Shown here: positions 33,152 to 41,462 of the stretch, piece after piece
Layout: every line of letters starts with the position of its first letter
Numbering within the stretch: the stretch's first letter is position 1
Assembly (NCBI RefSeq): GCF_002871795.1
Contig: NZ_PNHL01000009.1
Coordinates: 67,269 to 131,268, forward strand
Reading direction: 5' to 3'
Length of the DNA stretch: 64,000 bases
Source: Brachybacterium sp. UMB0905
GTDB taxonomy: Bacteria; Actinomycetota; Actinomycetes; Actinomycetales; Dermabacteraceae
Notes under the pieces: model-generated
Database searches by the model: none
Told to the model about the DNA's origin: nothing
What the model saw: the letters and a program-made list of their open reading frames with translations, nothing else
Made by a program: the position numbers and the translations under genes

Positions 33152-33864
33152 GCACGCCGACGTCCGGGGCTGCCCCGTTATCCGGATCGGAGTCCTCGTC
33201 GGGGCCGATCCGGGTTCTCGTCGTCGATGACCATCACCTTTTCGCTGCGGGCGTCGCCGGGGAGATCACCCGCACCGATCCGCAGATCACCGTGGTCGGG
33301 ACTGCGTATGAGGTGACCGAGGCGGTACGGATGGCGCGCGAGCTGCTACCCGATGTGGTGCTGCTGGATGTGCATCTGCCCGGTGGCGCCGGCGGTGGGG
33401 GCGCCGAAGTCGCCGCCGCCCTCGACGGGCTGACCACCGCGCAGGGCGGACCCGTGCGGGCACTCGCCCTGAGCGTCTCCGATGCGGAGGAGGATGTGCT
33501 CGCGGTGATCCGCGCCGGCGCCCGCGGCTACGTCACCAAGGCGATCACGGCCGAGGATCTGGTCGATGCGCTGCATCGTGTGGTGGGCGGGGATGCGGTG
33601 TTCTCCCCGCGCCTGGCCGGTTTCGTGCTCGATGCGTTCCGCGGCTCAGTTTCGGTGGAGCCGACCGAGCTGGATCTGCTCACCCCGCGTGAGCAGGAGG
33701 TGATGCGGCTGATCGCCCGCGGCTACACGTACCGAGAAGCCGCCTCCTCGCTGTTCATCTCCGATCGGACAGTTGAGAGCCACGTCTCGAGCGTGCTGCG
33801 CAAGCTGCAGCTGTCGGACCGTCGGGAGCTCACCCGCTGGGCGCGCGACCGGCGCGTACTCTGA
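33148..33864 (+). CDS. NarL/LuxR-family response regulator
   Basis: DNA-binding response regulator, 238 residues, partner of the kinase just upstream. Receiver domain: IRVLVVDDHHLFAAGVAGEI (acidic pair), VVLLDVHLPGG (phosphoacceptor Asp), VSDAEEDVLAVIRAGARGYVTK (conserved Lys). The LuxR-type helix-turn-helix is LTPREQEVMRLIARGYTYRE ... SDRTVESHVSSVLRKL. A 20-residue Ser/Gly-rich extension precedes the receiver. Likely targets include the divergent PspC operon. Confidence 0.93.
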   Translation: MSTPTSGAAPLSGSESSSGPIRVLVVDDHHLFAAGVAGEITRTDPQITVVGTAYEVTEAVRMARELLPDVVLLDVHLPGGAGGGGAEVAAALDGLTTAQGGPVRALALSVSDAEEDVLAVIRAGARGYVTKAITAEDLVDALHRVVGGDAVFSPRLAGFVLDAFRGSVSVEPTELDLLTPREQEVMRLIARGYTYREAASSLFISDRTVESHVSSVLRKLQLSDRRELTRWARDRRVL

Positions 33865-33898
33865 CCCCCGGGCGCTACATCGCCCTGGACAGCATCGG

Positions 33899-34129
33899 TC
33901 AGGACAGCGCTCGACGCCCGACGACCAGGGCCGCCACGATCCCGAACTGGATCATGAGCCCCAGCAGCAGGGCAGGCCACAGTTGCAGCTGCGGCCCGAC
34001 CAACAGCAGCACGAAGCAGGTGGTGATCGCGACCATTAGGCACAGCACCGAGACCGCCGCGCAGATCATCCGCGTGCAGGCGATGGCCCGTCGGCAGGGC
34101 TGCCGGGCGGGGGTATGCGCGCTGGACAT
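33899..34129 (-). CDS. small two-helix membrane protein
   Basis: A 76-residue frame starting MSSAHTPARQPCRRAIACTR, with two membrane helices (MICAAVSVLCLMVAITTCFV and LWPALLLGLMIQFGIVAALV) and a basic C-terminus (GRRALS). Convergent with the response regulator, 34 bp away. The amphipathic layout and codon composition look real, but no family is recognised. It is similar in design, not clearly in sequence, to the protein at 34634-34858. Confidence 0.6.
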   Translation of the reverse strand: MSSAHTPARQPCRRAIACTRMICAAVSVLCLMVAITTCFVLLLVGPQLQLWPALLLGLMIQFGIVAALVVGRRALS

Positions 34130-34312
34130 GGCTCCACGATGTCCCGTCGGCCCCGGATTCCACCTCCGGCACCGTCCCGGATTCATCCCGGGATGAGGCG
34201 ATGCACGCCGCGCGAGGCGAGGCTCACCCCGCAGGTCCCGGCTCCCCCGTGGAACACTGGTGTCTTGAGCGTTGCGCCCCCGCCGGGGGCGACCGAACCG
34301 GAAGGATGCAGG

Positions 34313-34585
34313 ATGTCGCTGTTCGGAGAGCCCTTCACCGCCAAGTGCCTGAAGTCGGGCATCACTCTCGAGGTCGAGGAGGGGCAGTCCCTGCTGCAGG
34401 CGCTGTTGGACGCCGGCATCTCGATGGACTACTCGTGCGAGGGCGGCGTGTGCGGCACCTGCGTGGTTCCGCTGGTCTCCGGCGAGGTGGAGCATCTGGA
34501 CGAGTTCCTCATGGAGGACGAGCACGACACGCAGATGACCACCTGCGTCTCCCGCGGCATCGGCGAGATCGAGATCGACATCTGA
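34313..34585 (+). CDS. 2Fe-2S plant-type ferredoxin
   Basis: A 90-residue electron-transfer protein. The cluster ligands are in YSCEGGVCGTCVVPLVSG (CxxxxCxxC) with the fourth Cys in QMTTCVSRG, and the beta-grasp start is KSGITLEVEEGQSLLQALLD. Similar to the ferredoxin domain of flavodoxin reductase/phthalate-dioxygenase-type reductases, but here it stands alone. The ATG at 34313 has a GGAAGG site 7 nt upstream. No reductase or oxygenase neighbour is present, so the partner is unknown. Confidence 0.88.
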   Translation: MSLFGEPFTAKCLKSGITLEVEEGQSLLQALLDAGISMDYSCEGGVCGTCVVPLVSGEVEHLDEFLMEDEHDTQMTTCVSRGIGEIEIDI

Positions 34586-34633
34586 TCCGCAGTACCCCGC
34601 GAGGCGGCACAGCACTCCGCGGAGCGGCTCAGT

Positions 34634-34858
34634 TCACCAGCGGGGACCGGCCACCGCCCAGGCGAGGGTCATGACGCTCATGATCGCCACCGCGGCGACG
34701 ATCGCATGCCCCAGGGCGAGCATCGGTCCGGTCACCAGCAGCGCGAGCGTGCCCAGCACGGCGAGCGCCAGCAGCACCGCGAACAGCACCGGGCGGCCTG
34801 TGCTCGTCTCCTCGACGACGATGGGACGGCGGGCCGGATCGTGCGGGGTGACGGTCAC
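34634..34858 (-). CDS. small two-helix membrane protein
   Basis: A 74-residue protein from the GTG at 34856-34858, supported by a GGAGG site 5-6 nt upstream. Sequence starts VTVTPHDPARRPIVVEETST, then two membrane helices (PVLFAVLLALAVLGTLALLV and LGHAIVAAVAIMSVMTLAWA). No family recognised. The next upstream 199 bp, before the ABC transporter, hold no gene; they contain short CCGGTGCTCA-type direct repeats near 35027 and 35050. Confidence 0.65.
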   Translation of the reverse strand: MTVTPHDPARRPIVVEETSTGRPVLFAVLLALAVLGTLALLVTGPMLALGHAIVAAVAIMSVMTLAWAVAGPRW

Positions 34859-35057
34859 GGGAACCTCCTCGGATCGGTGCTGCTGATCGGCACTGCTGCC
34901 ATTGCTGTCCCGCAGGGGTGCGGGTGATGACATTGATCCTGTCGAGTTCGCGCGGGTGGGACATCCGGCGAGGGGATGAATCCTCGTCGAGCCGTATCCG
35001 CCCTTGGTCGTAGTCCTCAGTCGCCGGTGCTCAATGACCGGTCTCAGCAACCGGTGC

Positions 35058-36884
35058 TCAGCTGCGCTCCGCCTCCGGCAGCATGTCAGCCTCCCGGGCG
35101 GCGAGGCGCGCGAAGACACCGTCCGCAGCGAGCAACTCGTCATAGGGGCCGCGCTCCACGATCCTCCCGCGCTCGAGCACGAGGATCTGGTCGGCGTGGC
35201 GGATGGTGGAGAGCCGATGCGCGATCGACACGGTGGTGCGGCCGTGGGAGACGGCCTCGAGCGCCCCGGCCATAGCACGCTCGGTCGCGGTGTCCAGCGC
35301 TGAGGTGGCCTCATCGAGCAGCAGCACCAGCGGGTCGCGCAGGATCGTGCGGGCGAGCGCCAGGCGCTGCTTCTCCCCGCCGGAGAAGCGGTAGCCCCGC
35401 TCCCCCACCACCGTGTCATAGCCGTCGGGCAGGGCGGCGATGTGGTCGTGGATCTGAGCGATCCGAGCCGCGGCTTCGAGCTCGTCGTCCGTGGCATCCG
35501 GCCGGGCGAAGCGCAAGTTCTCGGCGATCGTGGCGTGCAGCAGGAACGTCTCCTGGGTGACGACGCCGATGCACGCGGCGAGGGATTCGAGGGTGACCTC
35601 GCGCAGGTCATACCCGTCCAGGGTGATCGCGCCGGCATCAGGGTCATACAGCCGCGCCATGAGATAGCCGGTGGTCGTCTTACCGGAACCGGTCGCGCCG
35701 ACGAGCGCGGTGTGGGTGCCGGGCGGCACCGTGAAGTCCACGTCCGCAAGCGCTGGCCCGTCGGCCCCCGGGTAGGTGAAGGTCACGTGTGCGAAGTGCA
35801 CCTTGCCGCGCACCGCCGCGGGGTCGAGCACCCGCGCACCGGGGGCGTCGGTGATGGTGATCGGCGCATCGAGATACTCGAACACCCGGGTGAACAGGGC
35901 CAGCGACGCGGAGACCTGATTGGCGACCCGCAGCAGGTTGTTCGTGTTCGGCATCAGTGCGGACTGCAGGGCGACGAACGCCACGAGGGTGCCGATGGTG
36001 ATGCGGGAGTCCGCCTCCTGAAACAGCAGCATGCCGCCCAGCAGGTAGGTGAGCGCCGGGATGATCGCCATGAGCGCCGTGAACAGCGCGACCACCCAGC
36101 GCCCGGCGACCTCGGAGGCGACCTCGAGGTCGGCGAGCTCGCGGGACCGCCCGGTGAAGGCGTCGTTGAGGGCGCGGGTCTGCCCCATGGTGGTGCCCAG
36201 CAGGATCCCGGAGACGGACAGAGATTCCTGGATCGAGGAGTTCAGGTCCGCGGCTTTCTCCTGGCGGCGCTTGACGATCGCGCGGCGGCGCCGGGCCACC
36301 CGGCGGTTCAGCCACACGGCGAGCGGCACCACCGCCACGGAGAACAGGGTGAGGCGCCAGTCCATGGCGAGCATCGCGACGATCGCCATGAGTATCGCGG
36401 CGCTCGAGGAGACGATCTGGGTCATCACCGAGGTGATGACCGCCTGCATGGAGCCGATGTCCGACAGGATCCGCGACTGCAGCTCCCCGGTACGGGTGCG
36501 GGTGAAGAACCCCAGACCCATGCGCTGCAGGTGCGTGTGGACGCTGACGCGCAGGTCATGCATCACCGCCTGGCCCACCCGGGTGGACAGCACCGACTGG
36601 GTGACGTTCAAGGCGGTGGTGCCGGCGGTCGCGGCGATGAGCCCGGCCACGCACCACAGCAGCAGGGTCACGCGCTGCTCGGGGAGGGCGACGTCGACGA
36701 TCTCGCGGATCAGGAACGGGGAGATGATGCCGACGACGGCGCTGCCCACGATGAGCGCGAACACCATCGCGAGCGTGCCGCGGTAGGGACGGAACAGCCC
36801 CAGGATGCGCCGCACGTCGGCGCCGCGCACGGCGTCCTTGGCCTCCTGCCGGCTGAGCGTCTCCAGGTTCGGTCCCGGCCGCAT
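35058..36884 (-). CDS. ABC exporter, fused membrane and ATPase domains
   Basis: A 608-residue half-transporter of the type IV (MsbA/BmrA-like) fold, acting as a dimer to export lipids, peptides or drugs. Six membrane helices occupy roughly residues 35-330 (LAMVFALIVGSAVVGIISPF, LLWCVAGLIAATAG and others). The ATPase has Walker A LVGATGSGKTTTGYLMARLY, Q-loop GVVTQETFL, signature FSGGEKQRLALAR (noncanonical first residue), Walker B PLVLLLDEATSALD and the switch His in SIAHRLST. Substrate unknown. It is a stand-alone gene with the SDR gene 19 bp upstream on the same strand. Confidence 0.93.
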   Translation of the reverse strand: MRPGPNLETLSRQEAKDAVRGADVRRILGLFRPYRGTLAMVFALIVGSAVVGIISPFLIREIVDVALPEQRVTLLLWCVAGLIAATAGTTALNVTQSVLSTRVGQAVMHDLRVSVHTHLQRMGLGFFTRTRTGELQSRILSDIGSMQAVITSVMTQIVSSSAAILMAIVAMLAMDWRLTLFSVAVVPLAVWLNRRVARRRRAIVKRRQEKAADLNSSIQESLSVSGILLGTTMGQTRALNDAFTGRSRELADLEVASEVAGRWVVALFTALMAIIPALTYLLGGMLLFQEADSRITIGTLVAFVALQSALMPNTNNLLRVANQVSASLALFTRVFEYLDAPITITDAPGARVLDPAAVRGKVHFAHVTFTYPGADGPALADVDFTVPPGTHTALVGATGSGKTTTGYLMARLYDPDAGAITLDGYDLREVTLESLAACIGVVTQETFLLHATIAENLRFARPDATDDELEAAARIAQIHDHIAALPDGYDTVVGERGYRFSGGEKQRLALARTILRDPLVLLLDEATSALDTATERAMAGALEAVSHGRTTVSIAHRLSTIRHADQILVLERGRIVERGPYDELLAADGVFARLAAREADMLPEAERS

Positions 36885-36903
36885 CCCGCTGCTCCGCCGC
36901 GGC

Positions 36904-37686
36904 TCAGAGGCCCTGGTGGCGGGCCACGCGGTGGGCCGCGGCCTGGGCGAGGGGCCGCACAGTGATGAGGTCGAGGTTCACGTGATGCGGGGCATTCAGG
37001 GCATAGGAGATGACGTCCGCGCAGTCCTCGGCGGTCAGCGGCTGCTCGACCCCGTCGTAGACGGCATCAGCCTTCTCCTGATCCCCCAGGCGCACGAGGG
37101 AGAACTCCTCGGTGCGCACCATGCCCGGGGCAACCTCGATGACGCGGATCGGCTCCCCGTTCAGCTCCAGGCGCGCGGCGGCGGCGAGCATATGCTCTCC
37201 GGCCTTCGCGGCGTTGTATCCGGAGCCGCCCGGGTACGGCTCGTGCCCGGCGACGGACGTGACGTACAGCAGGTCCCCGCGGCCGCTCTCCCGCAGCGCG
37301 GGCAGCAGGGCGCGGGTGACGCGCACGGCGCCCAGCACGTTGATGTCATACATCCGCTGCCACTTTTCGAGGTCCGCTTCCGCAACAGGATCCACGCCGA
37401 GCGCCCCACCGGCCACATGCACGACGGCATTCAGCTCCGGCCCGAATAGCTCCACACTCCGCGCGACCAGGCGATTCACGGACTCATCGGAGGTCACATC
37501 CACCGCCAGGACCTCGCAACCGATCTCCGCCGCCAGCGCATCCAGACGCTCCTGACGCCGCGACACAGCCAGCACCCGCCACCCGTCGGCCACGAGGCGC
37601 TGCGCCGTGGCGCGGCCGATGCCAGATGTGGCGCCGGTGACGATGGCGGTGAGCGGGGCGGGGGCGGAGGCAGCAGCGGTGTTCAT
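36904..37686 (-). CDS. short-chain dehydrogenase/reductase (YdfG-like)
   Basis: NAD(P)-dependent oxidoreductase, 260 residues, resembling YdfG-type 3-hydroxy-acid/serine dehydrogenases. Cofactor motif TAIVTGATSGIGRATAQRL, VSRRQERLDAL after beta-2 (Arg suggests NADP), VVHVAGGALGV, catalytic Ser in YVTSVAG and YxxxK in SGYNAAKAGEH, and IEVAPGMVRTEEF. All catalytic residues are present. Likely co-transcribed with the ABC exporter gene downstream, 19 bp away; no pathway follows from that. Confidence 0.9.
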   Translation of the reverse strand: MNTAAASAPAPLTAIVTGATSGIGRATAQRLVADGWRVLAVSRRQERLDALAAEIGCEVLAVDVTSDESVNRLVARSVELFGPELNAVVHVAGGALGVDPVAEADLEKWQRMYDINVLGAVRVTRALLPALRESGRGDLLYVTSVAGHEPYPGGSGYNAAKAGEHMLAAAARLELNGEPIRVIEVAPGMVRTEEFSLVRLGDQEKADAVYDGVEQPLTAEDCADVISYALNAPHHVNLDLITVRPLAQAAAHRVARHQGL

Positions 37687-37823
37687 GGCGTTGAGCTTAC
37701 GGCCGATGGGGACACGCCTGGACGGTCACGGTCGCTGTTCGCGCGGGCGGGCGGCGGGGATAATGGCTACGGATCCGCGCATCCGGGCAGCCGGGGCGCG
37801 CAGGCACCCGCCGGAGGAGGACC

Positions 37824-39119
37824 ATGCCCCGCTCGTACGCGACCGTCGGCCAGATGCTCACCTACGGGGTGGACCGCTCGGCCGCCTCCCCGGACCTGGG
37901 GGACGGCCGCGATCGTCAGCTCCGGGTGGAGGTGCTGCTGCGGCACATGCTCGAGTTCGTGCTGATGTCCCCGCGCTCGCGTGATGCCTTCCTGACCGCG
38001 GTCGCTCGCACCGAGCGCACCACCGGGTCGATCACTGCCGGCCCACGCCTGCGCCGCACCTCCCCGGATCTCACCGCGGAGCTGCTGCCTCCGGCCGGTC
38101 AGGACGGCGGCTCGGCGCGGCTGGGGATCGCGTTGCGCGTGGGCGGGCCGTTCTCCGTGCCGCAGCTGCAGAAGATGCGTGGCGCGCTCGGATCCTCGCC
38201 TGATCATCTGCTGGTCGCGATCGCACGCCGCACGGATCGGGCGGAGCTCACCGGGGAGGTGCCGCCGGGGGTGATCGCCACCAGCTGGGCGCGGCTGGGA
38301 AGGCGGATGCCGAAGAAGGACCCGGGGCATGCGCACCTGTGGGAGACCCTTGCCGAGGTGGGAGAAAATGCGGGCCGGCCGGTCGTGCAGTTCCCGGTGG
38401 ATGCACGCAAGCTGCTCACCAAGACCTCCACCGCCCGGGACTTCCGTGCCCACCTTGATGTCATGCACCACGCCTGCCGCAGCCTGCTGGGCAGCAGCCC
38501 GCATTTCTCGACCCGGCGCGGGCAGACCGACGCCCACCTGCAGATGGGGGTGGGGCGCGGTCGCACTGGTCTGGAGTTCGGTGAGGTGATCGACGGGACG
38601 CCCGTGCATTTCCTGCGAGCCGGGGCGGATCCGGTACCGCTGGGCATCGGCCGCATCAGCACCGAGGCAGACCACGCGGCCGCAAAGGAGCGTCTGACAA
38701 TGCTGGCCCGCCGCAGCGCCTGGCGCACCGAAGGCGGCACCCCGCCGTCGGCCAGGGAGCTGATCGGCGATGCCGCCACCCCGGAGCTGGAAGGGGCGCG
38801 CCTGCTGCTGTGGGCGGTGCTGAACCCGATGCTGCTGCGCGATCGCGGCTTCGACCTCGCCCCGGCGCGGCGGCAACCGGCGCTCACGGCCACGACCATG
38901 GGGCTGCGGGTTCTCCAGCGCGGAGATGACTCCGCCACCGAGTACCGCATCTGGGTGGGCGGAGACCGCGACTGGAAGAACCTCATCCCGCGCGTGACCC
39001 GTGAGGAGACGCCGCAGCGGCCCGCGGAGACCTACGCGGTCGCACCGCGCAAGAGCCAGTCCACCGCGGACTTCGTGTGGGAGGTGCACCGCGCCCTGCG
39101 GTCACTGACGATCCCGTGA
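37824..39119 (+). CDS. hypothetical protein, possible degenerate PD-(D/E)XK nuclease fold
   Basis: A 431-residue cytoplasmic protein; no membrane helix or signal peptide. I do not recognise the family with confidence. The segment RLGIALRVGGPFSVPQLQKM followed by DHLLVAIARRTDRAEL and VIATSWARLGRRM follows the order seen in PD-(D/E)XK proteins (ExK strand, QLxRY helix, strand ending in a Thr/Arg, then the SW motif), but the ExK is not intact. Downstream parts (HFSTRRGQTDAHLQMGVG, TEYRIWVGGDRDWKNLI) look like a second domain. It sits beside a broken hipBA module, suggesting an accessory/defence context. Confidence 0.6.
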   Translation: MPRSYATVGQMLTYGVDRSAASPDLGDGRDRQLRVEVLLRHMLEFVLMSPRSRDAFLTAVARTERTTGSITAGPRLRRTSPDLTAELLPPAGQDGGSARLGIALRVGGPFSVPQLQKMRGALGSSPDHLLVAIARRTDRAELTGEVPPGVIATSWARLGRRMPKKDPGHAHLWETLAEVGENAGRPVVQFPVDARKLLTKTSTARDFRAHLDVMHHACRSLLGSSPHFSTRRGQTDAHLQMGVGRGRTGLEFGEVIDGTPVHFLRAGADPVPLGIGRISTEADHAAAKERLTMLARRSAWRTEGGTPPSARELIGDAATPELEGARLLLWAVLNPMLLRDRGFDLAPARRQPALTATTMGLRVLQRGDDSATEYRIWVGGDRDWKNLIPRVTREETPQRPAETYAVAPRKSQSTADFVWEVHRALRSLTIP

Positions 39120-39141
39120 CAGCCGGAAGCATCCTTCCGCC

Positions 39142-39357
39142 ATGACCGTGTCACCATCTCCCGCTGCCATCGCCCTCGGGGCCGCGCTGCGGGACGCCCG
39201 CAAGCAGGCAGGGCTCACCCAACTGCAGCTCGCCGAGCTCGCGGGGCTCTCGGATCGGACCGTGCGGGAGATCGAGAAGGGCAGCGGCTCACCCGGCCTG
39301 GCAGCCGTGCTCACCGTGGCCGATGTCCTAGGGATGCGCTTGGAGCTGCGGTCATGA
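39142..39357 (+). CDS. hipB: HipB-like antitoxin, XRE family
   Basis: A 71-residue Cro/C1-type DNA-binding protein: ALGAALRDARKQAGLTQLQL, helix-turn-helix AELAGLSDRTVREIEKGSG, then SPGLAAVLTVADVLGMRLEL. This is the usual HipB antitoxin/repressor, which binds HipA and represses its own operon. It ends overlapping the hipA remnant by ATGA (39354-39357). Intact, although its toxin is not. Confidence 0.88.
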   Translation: MTVSPSPAAIALGAALRDARKQAGLTQLQLAELAGLSDRTVREIEKGSGSPGLAAVLTVADVLGMRLELRS

Positions 39358-40089
39358 CAACCTCTGAGCTGAGCCTGCTGCTGGCTGTCGGCGCCGACAC
39401 ACCGGGAGACGTGCAGGTGGTTCCCGCCGGGGAGCAGCCCACCGACCCCCCACCCCTCGCCGCTACGAGTCCCGCGCACCTTGATCTACGTGCTCTGACC
39501 GGCGCACCGCATCATCGAGGACGTGCACGGCGTGCAGGGGCTGCTGATCACGCGCTTCGATCGCGAGGTCGCTCCGGACGGGACCGTGCGGCGCTTCGCC
39601 ATGGAAGACGGGGCGCAGGTGCTCGGGGTGCTTCCGGCTCAGAAGTATGCGCTCAGCAGCGAGGAGGTCACGCGGGCGCTCGCAGCGCAGACTTCTGCCC
39701 CACGGATCGCCGCCCGAGCGCTGTATCTGCAGTTTCTCTTCGCCTAGCTTACGGGCAACGGGGATCTGCATGCCAAAAACCTGGCTGTCCTGCAGGAACC
39801 GTCCGGACGTTGGGGCCTCTCCCCGATCTACGACATCCCCTCGACCGTGGTCTATCGGGATATGACGATGGCGCTCACCATCGACGGGCGGGATAGACGA
39901 CTGCACCGACGGCACTGGGACGCCTTCGCTGCGGCGATCGCGTTGCCCGCGCGGGCAGCATCGAGCGCAATAGATCTTGCCCTGCGGGCATCAGCGGGGA
40001 TCGACCTGTCAGCGTTGGGTTTCACGGGGTCACTCCTGTACGGCGCAGAGCGCGAGCTGCGCATGCGCCGCACCGTCCTCGAGCTCTGA
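39354..40089 (+). pseudogene. hipA: hipA toxin kinase remnant
   Basis: The frame starts MTTSELSLLLAVGADTPGDV, which is an internal HipA segment, so the N-terminus (about 80 residues) is missing. Near 39490-39520 the frame shifts and about 100 residues are gone; it continues as GVQGLLITRFDREVAPDG and ...RALYLQFLFA. An in-frame TAG at 39745-39747 precedes LTGNGDLHAKNLAVL, the catalytic-loop motif. The rest (GLSPIYDIPSTVVYRDMTMA) reads on to 40089. HipA phosphorylates GltX in E. coli; this copy cannot. Confidence 0.88.
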
Positions 40090-40232
40090 CCTCGCGCTAA
40101 GCCCTCACCCCGCCGTTGCACTGACCCCACCCGCGGCACTGACCCCACCCGCGATTCGGCCTTTTTGTACCACCTGGTGGCTCAGAAACGCCGAATCGTC
40201 GGTACAGAACGGCGGATCCGGTCCGCGCGACA

Positions 40233-41363
40233 ATGGTCCACATGGACTCTCATGACTCCCTCGCCGCCGACGTCCCCGACATCCCCGCACCTGCCGCGGA
40301 CGTGCTGAGCGGCCAGTACAAGGTGCGCGGCGGCAAACTGGTGTCGGTCGACGTGACCACCCGCGAGGACCAGATCGCGACCGCGCACGTCTACGGCGAT
40401 TTCTTCCTCGAGCCCGATGAAGCGCTCGAGGATCTGAACGCCGCTCTCGTGGGCATGCCCGTCGGCGCCACCGCCGCTGAGCTTGCCGCCGCGATCACCG
40501 CGCGGCTCAAGGCCCGGCCAGAGCCGGTGGAGATGATCGGCTTTGACGCAGATGCCGTCGCGATCGCGACCCGTCGCGCGCTCGGGCATGCCACGAGCTG
40601 GGATGACCTGTCCTTCGAGGTGATCGGCCCGCGGGTGCTGCCGCCGGTGATGCATGTGGCGCTCGATGAGGTGATTCCCCGCGAGGTGCTGGCCGGGCGG
40701 CGCGGGCCTACCTTCCGCATCTGGGACTGGGACTCACCTCTGGTGGTGATCGGCTCCTATCAGTCGCTGCGCAATGAGATCGACGCGGAGGGCGCGGAGC
40801 GTCACGGCATCGGGGTGGTGCGCCGCATCACCGGCGGCGGCGCGATGTTCATGGAGGCCGGCAACTGCATCACCTACTCCCTCGTCGTGCCCACCTCACT
40901 CGTGGAGGGGCTCTCCTTCGAGCAGGCGTACGCCTACCTGGACGACTGGGTGATGGGGGCGCTCGCCGAGATCGGGGTGAAGGCCCACTATGTGCCGCTG
41001 AACGACATCGCCTCCGAGCAGGGGAAGATCGGCGGCGCGGCGCAGCGTCGCTTCGCCGGCGGGGTGATGCTGCACCACGTGACGATGAGCTACGACATCG
41101 ACGCTGACAAGATGTTGGAGGTGCTGCGGATCGGCCGGGAGAAGCTCTCCGACAAGGGCACCAAGAGCGCGAACAAGCGGGTGGATCCGATGCGTTCGCA
41201 GACCGGTCTGGCGCGCGAGCAGATCATCGACGGCTTCCTCGAGTACTTCCGTGCCCGGTACGACACGACGCCCTCCGACTACACCGAGGAGGAGCTCGCG
41301 GCGGCCCGGGAGCTGGTGGAGACGAAGTTCGGCACCGAGGAGTGGACCCGCCGGGTGCCCTGA
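40233..41363 (+). CDS. lplA: lipoate-protein ligase family protein
   Basis: Attaches lipoate to the lipoyl domains of 2-oxoacid dehydrogenases or the glycine cleavage H protein. The BPL/LplA catalytic domain occupies about residues 135-320 (FRIWDWDSPLVVIGSYQSLR, VVRRITGGGAMFMEAGNCIT, GKIGGAAQRRFAGGVMLHHV). Residues 25-105 (YKVRGGKLVSVDVTTREDQI ... GDFFLEPDEALEDLNAAL) look like the LplA accessory domain, which in E. coli LplA is C-terminal; here it comes first. 376 residues. Start ATG 40233 or 40242. No lipoylated enzyme gene is nearby. Confidence 0.87.
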   Translation: MVHMDSHDSLAADVPDIPAPAADVLSGQYKVRGGKLVSVDVTTREDQIATAHVYGDFFLEPDEALEDLNAALVGMPVGATAAELAAAITARLKARPEPVEMIGFDADAVAIATRRALGHATSWDDLSFEVIGPRVLPPVMHVALDEVIPREVLAGRRGPTFRIWDWDSPLVVIGSYQSLRNEIDAEGAERHGIGVVRRITGGGAMFMEAGNCITYSLVVPTSLVEGLSFEQAYAYLDDWVMGALAEIGVKAHYVPLNDIASEQGKIGGAAQRRFAGGVMLHHVTMSYDIDADKMLEVLRIGREKLSDKGTKSANKRVDPMRSQTGLAREQIIDGFLEYFRARYDTTPSDYTEEELAAARELVETKFGTEEWTRRVP

Positions 41364-41411
41364 GCGCGCCAGGATGCGCCGCGCGAGCTGTGGTGCGGGC
41401 ACGGGCAGCAC

Positions 41412-41443
41412 GGAGCCCCGGGGCCATCCATCCCCGGGGCTCC
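41412..41443. terminator. bidirectional hairpin terminator
   Basis: Stem GGAGCCCCGGGG / CCCCGGGGCTCC (12 bp) with loop CCATCCAT, between the convergent lipoate ligase (ends 41363) and the secreted-protein operon (ends 41463). No clear U-tract, which is common in high-G+C actinobacteria. Confidence 0.75.
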
Positions 41444-41462
41444 GCTCATCCACGGCTTCAGA

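Noticed and set aside
33899..34615. A 238-residue minus-strand protein extending over the ferredoxin gene.
   Set aside because: Only its last 76 residues look like a protein (two membrane helices); the rest is the ferredoxin sequence read antisense, so I start at 34129.
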